A DNA stretch of 32,827 bases, taken from Caulobacter sp. UNC279MFTsu5.1. GTDB lineage: Bacteria; Pseudomonadota; Alphaproteobacteria; Caulobacterales; Caulobacteraceae. A program made the translations under genes and the position numbers. The number at the start of each line of letters is the position of its first letter. The first letter of the stretch is position 1. A model generated the notes under the pieces. That model ran no database searches and was not told the origin of the DNA. It saw nothing but the letters and a program-made list of their open reading frames with translations. The stretch spans positions 1-32,827 of the forward strand of contig NZ_FORN01000055.1 of NCBI RefSeq assembly GCF_900114015.1, written 5' to 3'. This document shows positions 5,671 to 13,166 of the stretch, in pieces.

Positions 5671-8600
5671 TCAGTGCGCCTCCACGGCGGTCGTCGTTTG
5701 CTTGGCCGCCTTCATGGCCGCCCGGCGGGCGGTGTTGCGGCGGATCACGAAGTAGAAGATCGGGGTCAGGACCAGGCCGAAGACCGTCACCCCCAGCATG
5801 CCGGAGAACACCGCCACGCCCATGGCCCGGCGCATCTCCGCGCCCGCTCCGTGGGAGACGACCAGCGGCCACACGCCCATGATGAAGGCGATCGAGGTCA
5901 TCAGGATCGGCCGCAGGCGCAGGCGGCAGGCCTCCAGCACCGCCTGCAGCGGCGTGTCGCCATGCTCCTCGCGTTCCTTGGCGAACTCGACGATCAGGAT
6001 GGCGTTCTTGCACGCCAGCCCCACCAGCACGATCAGCCCGATCTGGGTGAAGATGTTGTTGTCGCCATGGGTCAGCAGCACGCCGGCCAGGGCCGACAGC
6101 AGGGTCATCGGCACGATCAGGATGACCACCAGCGGCAGGCTCCAGCTTTCGTACTGGGCGACCAGCACCAGGAAGGCCAGCAGCACGCAGAGCGGGAAGA
6201 TGTAGACCGCCGTGTTGCCCGCCAGAATCTGCTGGTAGGTCAGCTCGGTCCACTCATAGCCCATGCCGTTGGGCAGCTCCTGCTTGGCCAGGTCCTCCAG
6301 CGCCTTCTGGGCCTGGCCCGTCGAGTAGCCGGGGGCCGGGCCGCCGTTGATCTCGGCCGTGAGCACGCCGTTGTAGTGGCTCTCGCGGTCGGGGCCGGTG
6401 GCCTCCTTGAAGCTGACAAAGGCGCCCAGCGGGATCATCTGGCCCTGGCCGTTGCGGGTCTGCAGGCGCAGCATCTGCTCGGGCTGCATGCGGAATTTCT
6501 GGTCGGCCTGGACGTTGACCTCGTAGGTGCGGCCAAAGCGGTTGAAGTCGTTGACGTACAGCGAGCCCAGATAGACCTGCATGGTCTCGAACAGGTCAGT
6601 CAGGGACACGCCCGAGGCCCGGGCCTTCTCGCGATCGATGTTGGCCTCGATCTTCGGCACGCTGACCTGGTAGGTCGAGAACACGCCGGCCAGGGCGGGA
6701 TCCTTGCGGGCCTTGTCGATCAGGTTCTGGGTCTGCTTATTCAGCTCCTCGGGGCCAAGGCCCGCGCGGTCGACGATCTGCATGCGGAAGCCGCCGATCG
6801 TGCCCAGCCCCTGCACCGAAGGCGGCGGGAAGACCGCGATCTGGGCGTCGGGGATGGCGCCGAACTTGGCGTTCAGCTGGCCGACGATGGCGTTGGCCGA
6901 CAGGTCGTGGCTCTTGCGGTTCTTGAAGTCGTCCAGCGGGAAGAACACCGCGCCGGAGTTGGGGCTGTTGATGAAGCCGTTGGCCGACAGGCCGGGGAAG
7001 GCCACCGAGTGCTTGATGCCCGGCACCTTCATGGCGATGTCGCCCATCTGGCGGATCACCGCCTCGGTGCGGTCCAGCGAGGCCGCGTCGGGCAACTGCA
7101 CGACGGCGACCACATAGGCCTTGTCCTGCTGGGGCACGAAGCCGCCGGGGGTCTTCATGAAGGCCCCGATCGTCAGGGCCAGCAGGATCCCGTAGACCAC
7201 CAGGCCGGCGGTCGACTTGCCCAGGGTGCGGCCGACATTGCGGACATAGCCGTTGGAGGCCTTGGCGAAGAAGCGGTTGAACGGGTTGAACAGCCAGCCC
7301 AGGGCCGCGTCGATCAGCTTCTGGAAACGATCCTTGGGCGCGTCATGCGACTTCAGGAGCACCGCGGCCAGGGCCGGCGACAGGGTCAGGGAGTTGAAGG
7401 CCGAGATCACCGTCGAGATGGCGATGGTCAGGGCGAACTGGCGGTAGAACTGGCCCGACAGGCCGCTGATGAAGGCGGTGGGGATGAACACCGCGCACAG
7501 CACCAGGGCCGTGGAGATGATCGGTCCGGTGACCTCGCTCATGGCCTTGCGGGTGGCCGCGACCGGCTCGAGGCCGTTGGTGATGTTGCGCTCGACGTTC
7601 TCGACCACGACGATGGCGTCGTCGACGACGATGCCGATGGCCAACACCAGGCCGAACAGGGTCAGGGCGTTGAGGCCGAAGCCCAGCATCAGCAGCACGG
7701 CGAAGGTGCCGATCAGCGAGATGGGCACGGCGATCAGCGGAATGATCGAGGCGCGCCAGCCCTGCAGGAACAGCACCACCACCAGCACCACCAGGATGAT
7801 CGCCTCGATCAGGGTGTGGACCACCGAGTTGATGGATTCCTGCACGAAGGCGGTGGTGTCGTAGATGATCTCGTAGTCGACGCCCTCGGGGAACTCCTTC
7901 TTCAGCTCCTTCATCGTCTTCTTGATGTCGGCGGCCATGGCCAGGGCGTTGGAGCCCGGGCGCTGGAAGATCGGCATGGCCACGGCCGACTTGTTGTCGA
8001 GCAGGCTGCGCAGGGCGTAGTTGTTGGCTCCCATCTCCACGCGGGCCACGTCGCCCAGGTGGGTGATCTCGCCGTTGGCGCCCGAGCGGATGATGACCTC
8101 GCGGAACTGCTCCTCGTCGGTCAGGCGGCCGGGGGCGTTGATCGACAGCTGGAAGTCCGCGCCGACATTGGTCGGCGGCGCGCCCAGCTGGCCGGCGGCG
8201 ACCTGGACGTTCTGCTCGCGCAGGGCCTTGACCACGTCGCCGGCCGTCATGTTCAGCGAGGCCAGCTTTTCAGGGTCCAGCCACACCCGCATCGAATAGG
8301 CGCCGGCCCCGAAGATCTGCACGTCGCCCACGCCGTCGACGCGCTTGAGGCGGTCGCGGACGTTCAGCTGCGCGTAGTTGCTCAGATAGAGCATGTCGTA
8401 GCGGTTGTTGGGCGAGATCATGTGCACGACCAGGGTCAGGTCGGGCGATGCCTTGTCGGTGGTCACGCCGATGCGCTGCACCTCCTGGGGCAGCTTCGGC
8501 AAGGCCTGGGCGACGCGGTTCTGGACCTGCACCTGGGCCTTGTCGAGGTCGGTGCCCAGGGCGAAGGTGACGGTCAGGATCATCGCCCCGTCGGACGCCG

Positions 8601-8850
8601 ATTGCGACGACTGGTAGATCATGCCTTCGACGCCGTTGATCGCCTGCTCCAGCGGGGCGGCGACGGTCTGGCCGATGACGGCGGGGTTGGCGCCTGGATA
8701 GGCGGCGCGCACGACCACGGTCGGCGGCACCACCTCGGGATATTCCGAGATCGGCAGGCGCGGCAGCGCCACCAGCCCGGCGATGAAGATGACGATCGAG
8801 AGCACGGCGGCGAAGCGCGGCCGGTTCACGAAGAACTTTGAGAAATTCAT
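5671..8850 (-). CDS. RND multidrug efflux pump, inner membrane permease (MexF/OqxB-like, HAE1 family)
   Basis: A 1059-aa proton-driven efflux transporter. The start at 8850 gives MNFSKFFVNRPRFAAVLSIV, the canonical RND N-terminus with TM1; a longer upstream reading is not family-like. Two large periplasmic loops follow TM1 and TM7. TM4 carries GIVVDDAIVVVENVE with Asp410 and Asp411, the proton-relay pair, and the last helices show the second hydrophobic block ending before a lysine-rich tail. Motifs such as PEVVPPTVVVRAAYPGANP and ENVQVAAGQLGAPP-type segments (with QNVQVAAGQLG at 213-223) place it nearest the MexF/OqxB branch, which exports amphiphilic drugs such as quinolones and chloramphenicol; the true substrates are unknown. 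The gene lies between the fusion-protein and outer-membrane-factor genes, all in one direction. Confidence 0.97.
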   Translation of the reverse strand: MNFSKFFVNRPRFAAVLSIVIFIAGLVALPRLPISEYPEVVPPTVVVRAAYPGANPAVIGQTVAAPLEQAINGVEGMIYQSSQSASDGAMILTVTFALGTDLDKAQVQVQNRVAQALPKLPQEVQRIGVTTDKASPDLTLVVHMISPNNRYDMLYLSNYAQLNVRDRLKRVDGVGDVQIFGAGAYSMRVWLDPEKLASLNMTAGDVVKALREQNVQVAAGQLGAPPTNVGADFQLSINAPGRLTDEEQFREVIIRSGANGEITHLGDVARVEMGANNYALRSLLDNKSAVAMPIFQRPGSNALAMAADIKKTMKELKKEFPEGVDYEIIYDTTAFVQESINSVVHTLIEAIILVVLVVVLFLQGWRASIIPLIAVPISLIGTFAVLLMLGFGLNALTLFGLVLAIGIVVDDAIVVVENVERNITNGLEPVAATRKAMSEVTGPIISTALVLCAVFIPTAFISGLSGQFYRQFALTIAISTVISAFNSLTLSPALAAVLLKSHDAPKDRFQKLIDAALGWLFNPFNRFFAKASNGYVRNVGRTLGKSTAGLVVYGILLALTIGAFMKTPGGFVPQQDKAYVVAVVQLPDAASLDRTEAVIRQMGDIAMKVPGIKHSVAFPGLSANGFINSPNSGAVFFPLDDFKNRKSHDLSANAIVGQLNAKFGAIPDAQIAVFPPPSVQGLGTIGGFRMQIVDRAGLGPEELNKQTQNLIDKARKDPALAGVFSTYQVSVPKIEANIDREKARASGVSLTDLFETMQVYLGSLYVNDFNRFGRTYEVNVQADQKFRMQPEQMLRLQTRNGQGQMIPLGAFVSFKEATGPDRESHYNGVLTAEINGGPAPGYSTGQAQKALEDLAKQELPNGMGYEWTELTYQQILAGNTAVYIFPLCVLLAFLVLVAQYESWSLPLVVILIVPMTLLSALAGVLLTHGDNNIFTQIGLIVLVGLACKNAILIVEFAKEREEHGDTPLQAVLEACRLRLRPILMTSIAFIMGVWPLVVSHGAGAEMRRAMGVAVFSGMLGVTVFGLVLTPIFYFVIRRNTARRAAMKAAKQTTTAVEAH

Positions 8851-8966
8851 GGGAGGCGCCTTTTTCGGGCGAGTAGGGGGGAGGAGGCAAGGAGGGGGCG
8901 TCGAACGCCGCCAGGCGCTCATCTTCGCCCGCTCCGAGGGTTCGAAGCGGGCCGGTCAGGCGAGCC

Positions 8967-10145
8967 TTAGTTCTGGCCGACGCTGTTGATCATCGCGACG
9001 CGCTGCGGGCCGGTCTCGAACTGGGCGAGGTCGGTCGACAGGTCGGTCTTGACGATCACCGGGTTGACGGTGTCGCCCGGCTTGACCTTCTGCAGGCCGC
9101 CGACGATCACCCGGTCGCCGGGCTTCAGGCCCGTGCGGATGATGCGCAGGTTGCCGGCCAGCGGACCGATCTCGACCGGGCGATACTCGGCCTTGTTGTT
9201 GGCGCCGACCACCACGACATAGCGCTTGCCCAGGTCGGTGGCGACGGCGCGGTCGGGGGCCAGGGCCACCGTCTGCGAGCTGTCGCTGACCATGCGGATG
9301 CGGGCGAACAGGCCGGGCGTGAACCGGCCGTCGGCGTTGGCGAAGATCGCCCGGCCGTTGATCGTGCCGCTCTTGGCGTCCAGGGCGTTGTCGATGAACT
9401 TCAGCTGGCCTTGGTGCGGATAGCCGTCCTCGGTCATCAGGCCCATATAGACCGGGCTGGCCTTGCCGCGCTCGGCCGACGCGTACTTCAGGAAGGTCTG
9501 CTCGTCGGCGTTGAAGGTGGCGTAGATCGGGGTGTCGCTGACCACGGTGGTCAGCAGGTCGGACGGGGTGACCAGGTTGCCGCGGGTGATCACCGCCTTG
9601 GAGACCCGGCCGTCGATCGGCGAGACCACGCGGGTCCATTCCAGGTTCAGGCGGGCGGTCTGGTAGGCGGCGTTGGCGGCGCCGAGATTGGCCTGGGCGG
9701 CCTTTTCCTCGGCGGAGAGGCGGTCGAACTCGCTCTGGGCCAGGGCGTTCTGCTCGATCAGCCGGCGGCCGCGCTCGCGGTTGACGACGGCCAGGTCCAG
9801 CTGGGCCTTGGCGCGGGCCACCTCGGCCTGGGCGCGGTTGGCCTCGGCCTGGTAGGGACGCGGGTCGATCTGGAACAGCACCTGGCCCTTGCGGATCCGG
9901 GCGCCCTCCTCGAACCGGGCGCCGTCGATGAAACCGCTGACGCGCGGCCGGATGTCGACGGTGTCGATGGCTTCGAGGCGGCCGGTGAAGTCGTCCCACT
10001 GGCGCAGGTCCTTGAAGGCCACCGCGGTGACGGTGACCTGGGCGGGCGGCGGGGCGGCTTCCTGCTTGGCCTGGGCGCTGCAGGCGGCCAGCACGGCCAT
10101 GGCGGCCAGGCCGGCGAACGAGGTGAAGGCGGGGCGGAGGGACAT
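8967..10145 (-). CDS. RND efflux membrane fusion lipoprotein (HlyD/AcrA family)
   Basis: A 392-aa periplasmic adaptor that links pump and outer-membrane channel. The start at 10145 was chosen because it yields a lipoprotein signal with lipobox LAAC (Cys22); the frame is open further upstream but that part is Arg/Pro-rich and not family-like. In order: a first lipoyl half with GRLEAIDTVDIRPRVSGFID (about 54-73), a long alpha-hairpin (QAEANRAQAEVARAKAQLDL), the second lipoyl half with WTRVVSPIDGRVSKA, a beta-barrel domain and a membrane-proximal domain with GLKPGDRVIVGGLQKVKPG. It is first of the three pump genes, 116 bases from the permease. Transcription probably starts in the region shared with the divergent tetR gene. 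Confidence 0.95.
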   Translation of the reverse strand: MSLRPAFTSFAGLAAMAVLAACSAQAKQEAAPPPAQVTVTAVAFKDLRQWDDFTGRLEAIDTVDIRPRVSGFIDGARFEEGARIRKGQVLFQIDPRPYQAEANRAQAEVARAKAQLDLAVVNRERGRRLIEQNALAQSEFDRLSAEEKAAQANLGAANAAYQTARLNLEWTRVVSPIDGRVSKAVITRGNLVTPSDLLTTVVSDTPIYATFNADEQTFLKYASAERGKASPVYMGLMTEDGYPHQGQLKFIDNALDAKSGTINGRAIFANADGRFTPGLFARIRMVSDSSQTVALAPDRAVATDLGKRYVVVVGANNKAEYRPVEIGPLAGNLRIIRTGLKPGDRVIVGGLQKVKPGDTVNPVIVKTDLSTDLAQFETGPQRVAMINSVGQN

Positions 10146-10195
10146 CGGCGTACCTGTCGGACAGAAGAAGCGGGGGAGGAGACGCGGGATTGTTT

Positions 10196-10369
10196 CTATT
10201 CCCAGACGGGGCGCCGGGATTTGGATCGGGTTTTCGGCGACGCGGCCCAGTCCCGACCGGACGGGCCGTCGGCGCCTTGGGCGATCAGCCTGCGGAGGGA
10301 CCGGGCGGGGCCGGCCAGCCAGGCGGCCTTGGCGGGCGGGGCGATGTCTTGGCTTGCGCTCGGGGGCAT
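10196..10369 (-). CDS. Candidate 57-aa leader ORF at the head of the efflux operon
   Basis: An ATG at 10369 preceded by GGAG eight bases upstream opens a 57-codon frame that stops at 10196, 50 bases before the fusion-protein start. The product begins MPPSASQDIAPPAKAAWLAG, continues with a basic helix (PARSLRRLIAQGADGPSG) and ends KSRRPVWE. About 86 percent of third positions are G or C, matching the neighbouring pump genes, and it is in a different frame from the upstream extension of the fusion-protein gene. I do not recognise the product. It could be a real small protein or a regulatory leader peptide; chance in GC-rich DNA cannot be excluded. Confidence 0.4.
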   Translation of the reverse strand: MPPSASQDIAPPAKAAWLAGPARSLRRLIAQGADGPSGRDWAASPKTRSKSRRPVWE

Positions 10370-10487
10370 GGCTCGCGCTCCGTTCCGGGGCTAAAGGATC
10401 AAATGTCGCAGTTGCTGTTGCTTGACGTGACGTCCATCTGTGACGATGTAGTCGTATGTGACGGTACCGTTCGGTATCATTCACGCG

Positions 10488-10515
10488 GTGAGAGATACTG
10501 ACCGGTAACTCTCAC
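10488..10515. promoter_or_regulatory. 28-bp palindrome, candidate TetR operator
   Basis: Eleven-base arms GTGAGAGATAC and GTAACTCTCAC (one mismatch, outer 7 bp perfect) flank a 6-base centre, TGACCG. The site lies 22 bases before the tetR-like start and upstream of the divergent efflux operon. Size, symmetry and place are typical of operators bound by two TetR dimers in AcrR/TtgR-type systems. A weaker pair, GTGA/TCAC with GGTACCGTTCGGTATC between them, lies directly to the left (about 10458-10484). Confidence 0.65.
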
Positions 10516-10537
10516 GTCAAGGTGAGGTGCTGTGAAA

Positions 10538-11170
10538 ATGGCTGAGAGAAATTCTGGCGGGGGCAAGGTGGACGATCTGGAGGCGCCCGTGTGCGTCCCG
10601 TTGTCCAAACGTCCGGCCCGCGACCGGATCTTCGAAACGGCCCGCGAGCTGTTCTATCAGCACGGCATCCGCGCGGTGGGGGTCGAGGCGATCGCCGCCG
10701 AGGCCGAGGCCACCAAGATGACGCTGTACCGCAACTTCCCGTCCAAGGATGAGTTGGTCGCCGAGGTGTTGCGCGAACAGGAGCGCGACTACTGGGCGTG
10801 GTGGGACGAGGTGACCGGCTGCACCTGCGGCGATCCGCGGGCCCAGCTGGAGGCGATCTTCGACGCCTTCGAGACCAAGGCCTGCAACGCCGACGTCCAC
10901 GGCTGCCCGTTGTCCAACGCCGCCATCGAGCTGCACGAGGCCGACCATCCGGCCCAGAAGGTGTCGGTGGCCTACAAGCAGCAGCTCCACGCCCGCTTGG
11001 TCGACCTGTGCCGGCGGGCGGGCGCCGCGGATGACGACCTGGCCGACGGCCTGATGCTGCTGATGGAGGGCTCCTACACCGCCCGGGTGACCCTGGGGCC
11101 CGGCGGTCCGGTGCGGGCCGTGGCGCGGGCCGGCCGGGCGCTGATCAAGGCGCATCTGGATCGCTGCTGA
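10538..11170 (+). CDS. TetR-family regulator of the divergent efflux operon
   Basis: A 210-aa repressor. After a 25-residue polar extension, the TetR DNA-binding domain spans about residues 26-75: DRIFETARELFYQHGIRAVG, then VEAIAAEAEATKMTLYRNFP with the recognition helix at TKMTLYRNF and the typical SKDELV that follows. The C-terminal ligand domain contains three nearby cysteines (about 90-115: GCTCGDP and KACNADVHGCPL), a pattern seen in a subset of TetR proteins. I chose ATG 10538, with GAGG ten bases upstream; GTG 10532 is equally possible and adds two residues. Position beside and opposite to the pump genes, with a 28-bp palindrome between them, suggests repression of the pump and of itself, relieved by a pump substrate. 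Confidence 0.92.
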   Translation: MAERNSGGGKVDDLEAPVCVPLSKRPARDRIFETARELFYQHGIRAVGVEAIAAEAEATKMTLYRNFPSKDELVAEVLREQERDYWAWWDEVTGCTCGDPRAQLEAIFDAFETKACNADVHGCPLSNAAIELHEADHPAQKVSVAYKQQLHARLVDLCRRAGAADDDLADGLMLLMEGSYTARVTLGPGGPVRAVARAGRALIKAHLDRC

Positions 11171-11181
11171 GGCGCGGTGCC

Positions 11182-11273
11182 TCCTTCGAGGCCGCTGCGC
11201 GGGCGCCTCAGGACGAGGGACGTTTGCTGAATTCCTCATCCTGAGGTGCGAGGCGAAGCCGAGCCTCGAAGGA
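11182..11273. repeat. Dispersed repeat with nested inverted arms
   Basis: The outer arms TCCTTCGAGGC and GCCTCGAAGGA are perfect over 11 bases. Inside them CCTCAGGACGAGG pairs with CCTCATCCTGAGG with one mismatch. The unit resembles a palindromic intergenic family widespread in alphaproteobacteria (ctcatcctgaggtgc...gcctcgaaggacgc). It lies 11 bases after the tetR stop and could act as a transcript end. Confidence 0.7.
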
Positions 11274-11287
11274 CGCAGAACGCTAAA

Positions 11288-11331
11288 CGCGCCGCGCGGA
11301 CACCCATCCCCCGACGGGTCCGCGCGGCGCG
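11288..11331. terminator. Perfect 14-bp stem-loop downstream of tetR
   Basis: Arms CGCGCCGCGCGGAC and GTCCGCGCGGCGCG match perfectly around a 16-base loop. It follows the tetR gene and its repeat. No T run follows on either strand, so it is a candidate terminator, attenuator or protein-binding site rather than a certain intrinsic terminator. Confidence 0.45.
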
Positions 11332-11676
11332 CGCCGGCGCCGCCTAAGGGGAGGGAAAAGACGTCGCCGTTGAAAATCTATCAAAAAGATAGGAATTGAG
11401 TCGCGGCAGATTTTCTGGCCCCAGCCGCAGATCGTCGAACGACCCGAGAAACTAAAAACGGACCCAGGAGTTCTGCATCGCGTCGGTTGCGTTCCGCCCG
11501 TAATGCTGTCGTCAAGTTGTGAAATTGCGAGCCTATAAGATGTGTCGATGTCATCCCCTCGTAGGGCGAATGCCGATCTGACCTCGATGTTTCGGGTCGG
11601 TTCCGCCGCCCCGACAGCCGCTCGTTCGCGCCCTTTCTGCGGCGCTCTTGAATCCGATCTGCGTAAGGAGCTCGTC

Positions 11677-11904
11677 ATGGCTCTGTTGATTTCCGTCGCC
11701 CCCGCCGAACAAGGCTGGTCCGTGCGCTCCGAAGCCCTTGAAGCCGACCTCACCTTCGAGCGCGGCGGCCGGGCCGAAGCCGCCGCCCGCGACCTGGCCA
11801 ATCGCCTGGCCGCCTCCGGCCACGCCGCCGAGGTGCGGGTGTTCCTGCGCGACGGCGCCGAGGCGGGGCGGTTCCTGCACCCGGCGCGGGCCTGGGCGAG
11901 CTAG
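11677..11904 (+). CDS. Small DUF2188-like protein
   Basis: A 75-aa soluble protein starting at an ATG with AAGGAG six bases upstream, the best ribosome binding site in the region. The pattern GWSVRSE, then a strand ending FERGGRAEAAARDLANRLAA, then AEVRVFLRDGAEAGRF, follows the short alpha/beta layout of DUF2188 proteins (W-x-V..., F....A...A..LA, ...V..RDG). The function of that family is unknown. An in-frame upstream ATG at 11542 would add 45 residues but lacks a ribosome binding site and its codons are less typical. It stands alone, preceded by a long AT-richer stretch and followed by a repeat. Confidence 0.7.
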   Translation: MALLISVAPAEQGWSVRSEALEADLTFERGGRAEAAARDLANRLAASGHAAEVRVFLRDGAEAGRFLHPARAWAS

Positions 11905-11929
11905 CTGACGGCGCTGGACGCCCCCTCCG

Positions 11930-12021
11930 TCGGCTACGCCGACACCTTCCCCGTTTCACGGGGGAGGAGGATGCCGCGCCGTTCTTCTCCTCACCGCGCA
12001 GCGGGGGCTCCGGCGGCGCCC
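11930..12021. repeat. Dispersed repeat related to 4046-4097
   Basis: It has CTCCGTCGGCTACGCCGACA, then CCTTCCCCG pairing with CGGGGGAGG around a TTTCA loop, then CTCCTCACCGCGCAGCGGGG. The layout matches the shorter unit at 4046-4097. It separates the convergent 75-aa gene and corA, so it may help end both transcripts. Confidence 0.5.
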
Positions 12022-12990
12022 TCAAAGCCACCCGTTCCTCTTGAACCGCCAGTACAGCCACCCAATCACCGCCGCGACGCCGGCCATCACCGCGGGATAG
12101 CCCCACGTCCACTTCAGCTCCGGCATGTGCTCGAAGTTCATGCCGTAGATGCCGGCCACCGCCGTCGGCACGGCCAGGATGGCGGCCCAGGCGGCCAGCT
12201 TGCGGGTGATGGCGCTCTGCCGCTGCTGTTCCAGCAGCGAGGCGGCCTCGAACACCGAGGTGATCACCTCGCGCAGGGCGTCGACCATGCCCTCGACCTT
12301 CTGGGTATGGTCGAGCACGTCGCGGAAATAGGGACGGACGTCGTTGTCCAGGCAGGGGGTCTCCAGGTGCTCCAGCCGCCCGCAGACCTCGGCCATCGGC
12401 GACAGCACCCGCTTGAAGCGGATCAGGTCGCGCCGCAGGTGGAACAGGCGCTTGACCTCGGCGTGGCTGAGGAAGGCCTCGAGCGTGCGGCGCTCGATGT
12501 CCAGCACCTCATCCTCCAGGGCCTGGATGATCGGCAGGTAGCCGTCGACCACGAAGTCGAGCACGGCGTGCAGCACGTAATCCGAACCCTTGGCCAGCAG
12601 GGTCGGTGAGGCCTCCAGCTGGGCGCGCAGCTCGGTGTGGGCGCGGGCTGAGCCGTGGCGCACGGTGATCAGGTGGCCCTGGCCGACGAAGATCGCCGTC
12701 TCGCCGTAGGCGATCTGGGCGTCGACCAATTGGGCGGTGCGAGCCACCACGAACAGTTCGCGGCCATAGACCTCGACCTTGGGCCGCTGGTGGGCGTTGA
12801 GCGCGTCCTCGATCGCCAGCGGGTGCAGCTTGAAGCGGGTCTGCAGCCGGGCCAGCTCGGCCGCGGCGGGCTCGTACAGGCCGATCCAGACAAACTCGCC
12901 CGGCTTGACGGCCAGGGCGTCGTCCTTGTCGAGGCTGACCTCGCGGGCCCGGACGCCGTCCTTGTAGATATAGGCCGCGACGACGCTCAT
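12022..12990 (-). CDS. corA: CorA-family magnesium/cobalt channel
   Basis: A 322-aa inner-membrane divalent-cation channel. The large cytoplasmic N-terminal domain (about 1-260) has the CorA landmarks LHPLAIEDALNAHQRPKVEV (about 56-75) and a long stalk helix ending at ITRKLAAWAAI. Two C-terminal transmembrane helices follow at about 265-282 and 297-313, with the signature YGMNF (Gly283-Met284-Asn285) at the end of the first. The short basic tail RFKRNGWL is typical. Length and order agree with the family. It is monocistronic and divergent from the MFS gene, with 176 bases between them. Some CorA relatives (ZntB) export zinc, but GMN and the overall pattern favour the CorA branch. Confidence 0.95.
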   Translation of the reverse strand: MSVVAAYIYKDGVRAREVSLDKDDALAVKPGEFVWIGLYEPAAAELARLQTRFKLHPLAIEDALNAHQRPKVEVYGRELFVVARTAQLVDAQIAYGETAIFVGQGHLITVRHGSARAHTELRAQLEASPTLLAKGSDYVLHAVLDFVVDGYLPIIQALEDEVLDIERRTLEAFLSHAEVKRLFHLRRDLIRFKRVLSPMAEVCGRLEHLETPCLDNDVRPYFRDVLDHTQKVEGMVDALREVITSVFEAASLLEQQRQSAITRKLAAWAAILAVPTAVAGIYGMNFEHMPELKWTWGYPAVMAGVAAVIGWLYWRFKRNGWL

Positions 12991-13030
12991 CAGGCTCCCG
13001 GATCGCTTGTCTCGTCCCGTAAAATGAGAC

Positions 13031-13061
13031 GCCGAAGATTCCTTTTAGCCAACGCTTCGGC
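13031..13061. promoter_or_regulatory. Inverted repeat in the corA/MFS divergent intergenic region
   Basis: GCCGAAG and CTTCGGC arms are separated by 17 bases. The site lies between the divergent corA and MFS genes, about 40 bases upstream of the corA start. It may be a hairpin in the corA leader or a regulator site; no known riboswitch pattern was recognised. Confidence 0.3.
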
Positions 13062-13166
13062 TTTCGTCCGGTTCATGTATAGCCTCTCGCCAACGCCGCG
13101 AACGCCCGTCATGATGGTTGCGGTAACAGCGTTGGATCGCCCAGAGCGGCGACGGGGGAGATGCGA

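Larger units (their letters stand above)
11171..11676. other. Gene-free region with dispersed repeat and stem-loops
   Basis: About 500 bases between tetR and the 75-aa gene. It contains a dispersed repeat (11182-11273), a strong stem-loop (11288-11331) and a small hairpin (CTATC, five A, GATAG at 11378-11392). The remaining 280 bases are less GC-rich and probably hold the promoter of the 75-aa gene. No convincing ORF or RNA gene is seen. Confidence 0.5.

Noticed and set aside
5531..6253. N-terminal extension of the outer-membrane efflux protein to about 711 residues
   Set aside because: The added part is antisense-like, crosses the 3' end of the permease gene and a dispersed repeat, and hides the clear lipoprotein signal that begins at 5530.
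5674..8841. A 1055-codon open frame on the plus strand, antisense to the RND permease
   Set aside because: It is a shadow of the permease gene: GC-rich codons leave the opposite strand free of stops. The product is rich in Gly, His, Gln and Asp in a low-complexity way and has no domain, while the minus strand gives a textbook RND protein.
11542..11676. Upstream extension of the 75-aa gene
   Set aside because: The ATG at 11542 has no ribosome binding site, whereas AAGGAG stands six bases before 11677, and the extra residues do not look like the DUF2188-type fold.
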